DNA from: Gryllotalpicola protaetiae
GTDB lineage: Bacteria; Actinomycetota; Actinomycetes; Actinomycetales; Microbacteriaceae
Reading direction: 5' to 3'
DNA length: 64,000 bases
NCBI RefSeq assembly: GCF_003627055.1
Contig: NZ_CP032624.1
Coordinates: 2,976,001-3,040,000, forward strand
Position 1 is the first letter of the stretch, and every line of letters starts with the position of its first letter. Shown here one piece after another: positions 59,548 to 64,000 of the stretch. Both the position numbers and the translations under genes were made by a program. A model generated the notes under the pieces. It searched no databases and was not told the DNA's origin. It worked only from the letters and a program-made list of their open reading frames with translations.

Positions 59548-60227
59548 GGGGTTTCTCCTTCGATCGAGTGTCCGCTGCGGGATCGCAGCGGGGTGCTTTC
59601 GGCTGCCGGGACCAGCCAGGCGCTGTAGACCAGGCCGAGCGCCCGCTCGAGCCGGCTGCGATCGCGCGGCTCGGGCTCGGCGAGCCAGGTCGCGACCGCG
59701 CCGACGACGCCATAGCCGATGAACGAGGCGAGATAGCGGCGCTCATCGACGGATGCCGGCCCCGATGCCCCCTGCGCGTGCAGGTGTTCGAGGACCTGCT
59801 CGAGCGCCCCGCTCGTGTACGCGCCGAGGGTGAGGTGAAGTGCGGTGTTCGGGCGGCCGTCGTGCTGGGAGTAGAGCGCGGTATTGCGCTCGAGGTGGTC
59901 GATGAGGCGGCCGTTGAGCTGCGCGCCGACGGCGGCCAGGGTGTCGGGGACCTCGTCGAGGGTGCTCTCGACCGCCTCGCGCAACGGGTCGAGCTCGTCG
60001 CCCAGGAATCCGCTCAGCAACTCGGTCGGCGAGCTCGCGTGAGAGTAGAAGGTGCTGCGGTCGATGTCGGCGGCGCGGGCCAGTTCGGCGACGGACACGT
60101 CTGCGATGTCCTTGGCGGACGCCAGTTCGAAGACCGCCGTGCGCAGACGGGCCCGGGTCGCCTCGACGCGTGCATCCACTTTCCGCTCGCCTCGGCTCGT
60201 GAGGGAGCCGCCATGCCCCGAAGTCAT
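59544..60227 (-). CDS. TetR-family regulator of the alcohol dehydrogenase
   Basis: A 227-residue TetR-like protein: HTH VAELARAADIDRSTFYSHAS, helical C-terminal domain (LGAYTSGALEQVLEHL). ATG at 60227 is chosen; the frame opens at 60314 beyond the inverted repeat. It is coupled to the ADH gene by a 4-base overlap. Confidence 0.86.
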   Translation of the reverse strand: MTSGHGGSLTSRGERKVDARVEATRARLRTAVFELASAKDIADVSVAELARAADIDRSTFYSHASSPTELLSGFLGDELDPLREAVESTLDEVPDTLAAVGAQLNGRLIDHLERNTALYSQHDGRPNTALHLTLGAYTSGALEQVLEHLHAQGASGPASVDERRYLASFIGYGVVGAVATWLAEPEPRDRSRLERALGLVYSAWLVPAAESTPLRSRSGHSIEGETP

Positions 60228-60262
60228 GAAATAGACAACAGGTGTGGTTTTACTTCTATTTC
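60228..60262. promoter_or_regulatory. Operator candidate upstream of TetR-ADH operon
   Basis: gaaataga (60228-60235) and tctatttc (60255-60262) form an 8-bp perfect inverted repeat abutting the ATG at 60227. A second nested pair caggtg/cacctg overlaps it (60239-60244, 60263-60268). Confidence 0.5.
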
Positions 60263-60362
60263 CACCTGATCTGCTCGATCTGGTCGACGAAGACGACTGA
60301 TCGCACACGTCCACTCACGCGGACGCGTGCGACGCGGCGCGCCTGCGACGGGAGATCCGCGG

Positions 60363-60863
60363 CTACTCGCGCCCGGAGCTCGAGCGGGCGGACGCCATCA
60401 TCCGGCCTTCGGGGTCGAGCCGGCGCAGCAGGGCCGCTGAGATCTCGTGCAGGTTCCTGAGCTGCTCGGCGGTGAGGGGGTCGAAGACGAGCGAGCGCAC
60501 GTTCTCGACGTGGCCGGGCGCGGCCTGCACGATCTTCTGCCAGCCCTCGTCGGTCATGACGGCGTTGGTCGCGCGGGCATCCTCGGCGCACTGCTCGCGG
60601 CGCACGTAGCCGCGCTTCTCGAGCCGGGAGATCACGTGCGACAGGCGCGGCAGCGTGGAGTTGGTCATGGAGGCCAGCGCCGTCATCCGCAGGGTGCGAT
60701 TCTCTGCTTCCGAGAGCATCGCGAGCGTGAAGTAGTCGAAGTGTGTCAGCGTCTCGTCGCGCTGGAGCTGCGCGTCGAGCTCACGGGGGAGCAGCTCGAG
60801 GACGGCCGCGAACGACACCCAGGTGTCCTGTTCGCTGCGGCTCAGCCAGCGTGGTTCGGTCAT
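60363..60863 (-). CDS. MarR-family regulator
   Basis: A 166-residue protein with winged helix TNSTLPRLSHVISRLEKRGY and the wing region REQCAEDARATNAVMTDEGW, typical of MarR. ATG at 60863. Divergent from the second F420-type reductase, whose promoter region holds the AT-rich sequence at about 60865-60920; it is the likely target. Confidence 0.87.
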   Translation of the reverse strand: MTEPRWLSRSEQDTWVSFAAVLELLPRELDAQLQRDETLTHFDYFTLAMLSEAENRTLRMTALASMTNSTLPRLSHVISRLEKRGYVRREQCAEDARATNAVMTDEGWQKIVQAAPGHVENVRSLVFDPLTAEQLRNLHEISAALLRRLDPEGRMMASARSSSGRE

Positions 60864-60963
60864 GGCCTGAGTCTATCAAAAAACTTGCATCTTCAACTAA
60901 ATCGGCATATATTGCTTGTATCAACAACCAATCGGCGCGAGTGGCGCCAGGAAGAAGCAGACG

Positions 60964-61539
60964 ATGACCAGCGTGACGATCTTCGGCAGTGGCAACATGG
61001 GGTCGGCGATCGCCGGCGTGCTCGCCTCTGGCGGGGCATCCGTGCAGCACATCGGCAGTTCCGAGACGAACGCGCAGGTGACCGGTGACATCGTGGTGCT
61101 CGCGGTGCCGTACCCGGCTCTCGCGGCGATCGCGACCAACTACGGCGAGCAGCTCGCCGGAAAGGTCGTCGTCGACATCACCAACCCGTTGGACTTCGAG
61201 ACCTTCGACGCGCTGGTGGTGCCCGAGGGCAGCTCGGCCGCGGCCCAGCTGCAGCAGTCGGTCCCCGGCGCCCACGTTCTGAAGGCGTTCAACACGAACT
61301 TCGCGGCCACGCTTGCCTCGGGTCAGATCGGGCCCGAGAAGACCACGGTGCTGATCGCCGGTGACGACGACGCGGCGAAGTCGGCGCTCGCCGCCGCGAT
61401 CGAGGCCGGCGGCCTCGCGGCGATCGACGCGGGCTCGCTGCGCCGCGCGCACGAGCTGGAGGCGCTCGGATTCCTGCAGCTCACCCTCGCCGTTGGGGAG
61501 AAGATCGGCTGGAACGCCGGCTTCGCCGTCGTCAAGTAG
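60964..61539 (+). CDS. NADPH/F420-dependent oxidoreductase-like protein
   Basis: A 191-residue Rossmann protein: TSVTIFGSGNMGSAIAGVLA, HIGSSETNAQ, DIVVLAVPYPALAA, VVDITNPLDFETFDALV and VLKAFNTNF. Same family as 57403-58020 but shorter by 14 residues. ATG at 60964. It is likely controlled by the divergent MarR gene. The reaction is not determined. Confidence 0.86.
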   Translation: MTSVTIFGSGNMGSAIAGVLASGGASVQHIGSSETNAQVTGDIVVLAVPYPALAAIATNYGEQLAGKVVVDITNPLDFETFDALVVPEGSSAAAQLQQSVPGAHVLKAFNTNFAATLASGQIGPEKTTVLIAGDDDAAKSALAAAIEAGGLAAIDAGSLRRAHELEALGFLQLTLAVGEKIGWNAGFAVVK

Positions 61540-61618
61540 CACTCAGCGAACGGGCCATCCGTCGCGGAGCTCTCAGGCTTCGCGACGGATGGCCCGCCTG
61601 GGCGATGGCCGCGCGGCG

Positions 61619-62242
61619 TCAAGGCCTCGTGTGATCGAGCCCGCGGGCGACTCGCCCCAGCGCCGCGTCGATGAGCCTGGCGCATGCCACGCGATCCGGG
61701 GCGGGGAGGCCCGCCCATTCGGAGAGCGCGATGCCGATCGCCGTGAATGCGACGGAGGCGAGCAGGCGCCACTCGAAGCCGACAACCTGGCCGCTGCGCG
61801 CCGCGAACAGGCGGGCCAGACGCTCCTTTCTGCCTTCCCATCTGGCGAAGTTGGCGCCCATCAACTCAGGGCTGTCGCGGATCAGCGCTTCTGCGCGCCA
61901 GAAGCGCCGCAGCCGGGCGTCGTTCCACCGACTGTCGTCCAACAGGTCTCTGAAGATCCCCCGCAGCGCGGTCAAAGGCGATTCGCCGGGCGGTCGCGCT
62001 TCCAGGGCGGCGACCAGCTCGTCCATGACCTGATCCTCGTGCGCGAGCACGACCTCGTCTTTCGTGGCGAAATACCGGTTGAAGGTGCGGGTGGAGACGC
62101 CGACGCGCTGCGAGATCTGCCCCACAGTCGTCGCCTCATAGCCCGCTTCTTCACAGAGCTCCAGAGCGGCCTCGATGAGTCGCGCACGAAGCGTCGACTT
62201 CTTCCGCTCACGCAGTCCCGGCGATGCTGCTTGTGTGCTCAC
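61619..62242 (-). CDS. TetR-family regulator
   Basis: A 207-residue TetR protein: HTH VGQISQRVGVSTRTFNRYFATK and a C-terminal helical domain (in pieces VGQISQRVGV, STRTFNRYFATKDE). ATG at 62242. It diverges from a sugar-type MFS gene across a long inverted repeat, so it is the probable regulator of that gene. Confidence 0.88.
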   Translation of the reverse strand: MSTQAASPGLRERKKSTLRARLIEAALELCEEAGYEATTVGQISQRVGVSTRTFNRYFATKDEVVLAHEDQVMDELVAALEARPPGESPLTALRGIFRDLLDDSRWNDARLRRFWRAEALIRDSPELMGANFARWEGRKERLARLFAARSGQVVGFEWRLLASVAFTAIGIALSEWAGLPAPDRVACARLIDAALGRVARGLDHTRP

Positions 62243-62267
62243 ATCGCCACGTTAGCGGCGCCCCTTG

Positions 62268-62324
62268 AAAAGTGTCTTGCTATGCCAGTTTTTCGTGGCT
62301 AATGTGACTGACCAAGACAGTTTT
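62268..62324. promoter_or_regulatory. Promoter and inverted repeat upstream of the MFS/GH20 operon
   Basis: aaaagtgtcttg (62268-62279) and caagacagtttt (62313-62324) match as 12-bp arms with one mismatch, 33 bp apart. ttgcta (62277-62282) and taatgt (62300-62305), 17 bp apart, form a likely promoter between them. Confidence 0.55.
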
Positions 62325-62330
62325 GGTGGC

Positions 62331-63644
62331 ATGGTGCGTTCCGTCCGCATGCCCGACGAAGAAGTGGACAGCCGCAGCATGACCGACGCCCCGCTCTTCC
62401 CGCCGAGTTCAGCCGCATCGCAGCTCTTGGATCCCCGGTCGCGCCGGCGCCTTCTCGTCATGTTCGGCCCGGCGTCTTTCAGCATCTCGCTGGTCTGGGG
62501 TGCGGTGACGTCCGTCCTGCTGGCCCTGCAGGTGCAGCATCTGGTCGGCGAAAGCGACAAAGTCGCCCAGCTCGCCCTCGTCAGCACCGCAGGGGCGGTC
62601 GCGTCGTTGCTCTCCCAGCCCATCGCGGGCTTCTTCTCTGATCGCACCCGCAACCGCCTGGGCCGACGAGCGCCCTGGATGCTCGCGGGCGTCGTCCTCG
62701 GCGGCGTCGCTTTGGTCGCCCTCGCGTTCGCGTCGACCATTCCTGCCGTCGCGATCGCCTGGGTGGTGGCGCAGATCGGTTTCAACGCCGCGTGGGCGCC
62801 GCTCACCGCGGTCATGCCGGACCGCGTGCCAACCGAGCAGCGCGGCACCTTCGCGTCGCTGTGGGGACTTGGGGTCATGCTCGGCACAGTCGGCGGCCAG
62901 GTGTACGGCGCGGCATTCGCCAGCGACGTCGCTTCCGGCTATGTCGTGCTCGCCGGACTCACCGTCGTGATCATCGGCTTGTTCGTCATCGTGTGCATGG
63001 ACGGCTCCAGTCGTCAGATGAGTGTGACGCGGATGCGGTGGCGCGAGCTGGTGACGATCTTCTGGTTCAACCCGGTGCGTCACCCCGACTTCGGGTGGGC
63101 GTTCCTGAGCAGGATGTGCGCCTACGCGGGCTTCTACGTCGTCTTCGGATTCCAGCTGTACATCTTGCAGGACTACATCGGCCTCGGCGATGGCGCTTCG
63201 GCGGTCGTGGCCAGGCTCGGCATCATCATCGCCGCGGGTGTGATCATCTCCACCGCGGTCGTCGGGCGCCTCTCCGACCGTCTGGGACGTCGGAAGCCCT
63301 TCGTCATCATCGCGGCCGTCATGGTCGGCGCCGCACTCATTGCGCCACTGGCATCCCCCACGGCTCCAGCGATGTACACGCTGGCGGTGATCGCGGGGCT
63401 CGGCTTCGGGTGCTTCCAAGCCATCGACACCGCCCTCGTCTCAGAGGTTCTGCCGTCGACCGACGGGCACGGAAAGGATCTCGGCATCGTCAACATCGCC
63501 GGGCAGCTGCCGAACGTTCTGGCGCCGGGAATCGCCGGCGGCATCGTCCTCGCCACGGGCGGCTACGCAGCGCTGTTCCCAGTGGGAATGGCGCTTGCCG
63601 CGGCATCCGCCCTCGCCGTCCTGCCGATCAAAGGGGTCAAGTGA
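62331..63644 (+). CDS. MFS transporter (GPH/sugar type)
   Basis: A 437-residue MFS-like protein, about 12 helices: MFGPASFSISLVWGAVTSVL, GFFSDRTRNRLGRRAPWML, VVGRLSDRLGRRKPFVII, with the D-R-x-G-R-R/K loop of sugar symporters. It overlaps the GH20 gene, so import of GlcNAc-oligosaccharides or chitobiose is inferred. Starts at 62331, 62349 or 62379 are all possible; 62331 fits the promoter at 62277-62305. Confidence 0.85.
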   Translation: MVRSVRMPDEEVDSRSMTDAPLFPPSSAASQLLDPRSRRRLLVMFGPASFSISLVWGAVTSVLLALQVQHLVGESDKVAQLALVSTAGAVASLLSQPIAGFFSDRTRNRLGRRAPWMLAGVVLGGVALVALAFASTIPAVAIAWVVAQIGFNAAWAPLTAVMPDRVPTEQRGTFASLWGLGVMLGTVGGQVYGAAFASDVASGYVVLAGLTVVIIGLFVIVCMDGSSRQMSVTRMRWRELVTIFWFNPVRHPDFGWAFLSRMCAYAGFYVVFGFQLYILQDYIGLGDGASAVVARLGIIIAAGVIISTAVVGRLSDRLGRRKPFVIIAAVMVGAALIAPLASPTAPAMYTLAVIAGLGFGCFQAIDTALVSEVLPSTDGHGKDLGIVNIAGQLPNVLAPGIAGGIVLATGGYAALFPVGMALAAASALAVLPIKGVK

Positions 63645-64000
63645 GCACCGCAGACCTGATCCCTCGCCCCCTGCAGATCACGGAGAGCACGAGGGCGTTC
63701 GAGCTGGGACGGGGCGCCGCGCTGCGCGTCACCGCCCCCTGCTTGGAGGAAACTGGCGCGACGTTTGTGTCGAGCCTGCGCGCGTGGTGCGGCATCGACA
63801 TCACCCGAGGCGATGCGGTCGATTCGACGAACGTGATCGAACTGCAGCTGGTCGATGCCATCCCCGGTGAGGAACGGCTGCCTGCCGTGCGCGGTGTGCG
63901 TGCGGATGGCGCCGACGTAGAGCGTGAGCGATACCGCCTCGAGGTCACGCTTGAGCGCATCCTCGTGCGCGCGACCCACCCCGAGGGGATCCATCGCGGC
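63641..64000 (+). CDS. GH20-type beta-N-acetylhexosaminidase, N-terminal part (cut by edge)
   Basis: From GTG at 63641 (overlapping the MFS stop, GTGA) the frame is open to the right edge, 120 codons. It reads as the GH20b N-terminal domain: LIPRPLQITESTRAFELG and RYRLEVTLERILVRATHPEG. The catalytic TIM barrel lies beyond the window, so function rests on this domain and its neighbour transporter. Confidence 0.78.
   Translation, partial: MSTADLIPRPLQITESTRAFELGRGAALRVTAPCLEETGATFVSSLRAWCGIDITRGDAVDSTNVIELQLVDAIPGEERLPAVRGVRADGADVERERYRLEVTLERILVRATHPEGIHRG

Noticed and set aside
62409-63419. 336-codon minus-strand frame over the MFS gene
   Set aside because: Shadow of the transporter; composition is unlike a protein.
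1-64000. CRISPR array or intact insertion sequence
   Set aside because: No regularly spaced repeats, transposase motifs or terminal inverted repeats were seen.

Overview
The window is high-G+C DNA with GTG and TTG starts, chains of genes overlapping by 4 bases (ATGA/GTGA), many one-component regulators and a BioQ-type biotin operator. It looks like an actinobacterium, most likely Microbacteriaceae (inference from gene content; no rRNA is present).

Region 1 (1-21.6 kb) is chromosomal-style accessory DNA. Small regulator/target units repeat along it: a regulator (TetR, CGNR, MocR, Rrf2, MarR, HxlR, MerR or GlxA-type AraC) sits next to an oxidoreductase, efflux pump, acetyltransferase or small membrane protein. 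Many pairs share an intergenic palindrome that is a likely operator. An SDR/alpha-beta-hydrolase fusion gene runs off the left edge.

Region 2 (21.6-26.8 kb) is a biotin module: a BioQ-like TetR repressor diverges from bioY, an acyl-CoA-ligase-like gene, a thiolase homologue lacking two canonical active-site residues, bioM, bioN and a CHY zinc-finger gene. Two TGAAC-N3-GTTC-type boxes lie between repressor and operon.

Region 3 (26.8-33.8 kb) is a patchwork. It starts with a frameshifted relaxase remnant abutting a truncated oxidoreductase, then holds MFS/MerR, GlxA/MFS/methyltransferase units and a type A chloramphenicol acetyltransferase gene.

Region 4 (33.8-54.9 kb) is a mobile, defence-rich island: an intact MobF relaxase-helicase, an AlbA_2/Schlafen-type protein, a DprA-like protein, a small membrane protein, an ApeA-like HEPN protein, a PD-(D/E)xK-NACHT protein, the 3' remnant of a DUF2326 (ABC-3C) ATPase gene, a three-gene Lamassu/ABC-3C-type operon with a SIR2 effector, and a 1372-residue nuclease-plus-P-loop protein that I cannot match to a named system. 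The island ends at a 45-bp fragment of the 3' half of a tRNA-Pro(GGG) gene with its terminator, read here as an attachment site. I found neither an integrase nor the matching intact tRNA, so the left end is unresolved.

Region 5 (55-64 kb) returns to regulator/target pairs: TetR with a 14-TM drug-efflux MFS and an F420-dependent-reductase-like gene, a second such reductase beside a MarR gene, a TetR-alcohol dehydrogenase pair, and a TetR gene facing a sugar-type MFS gene that overlaps the start of a GH20 hexosaminidase gene cut by the right edge.
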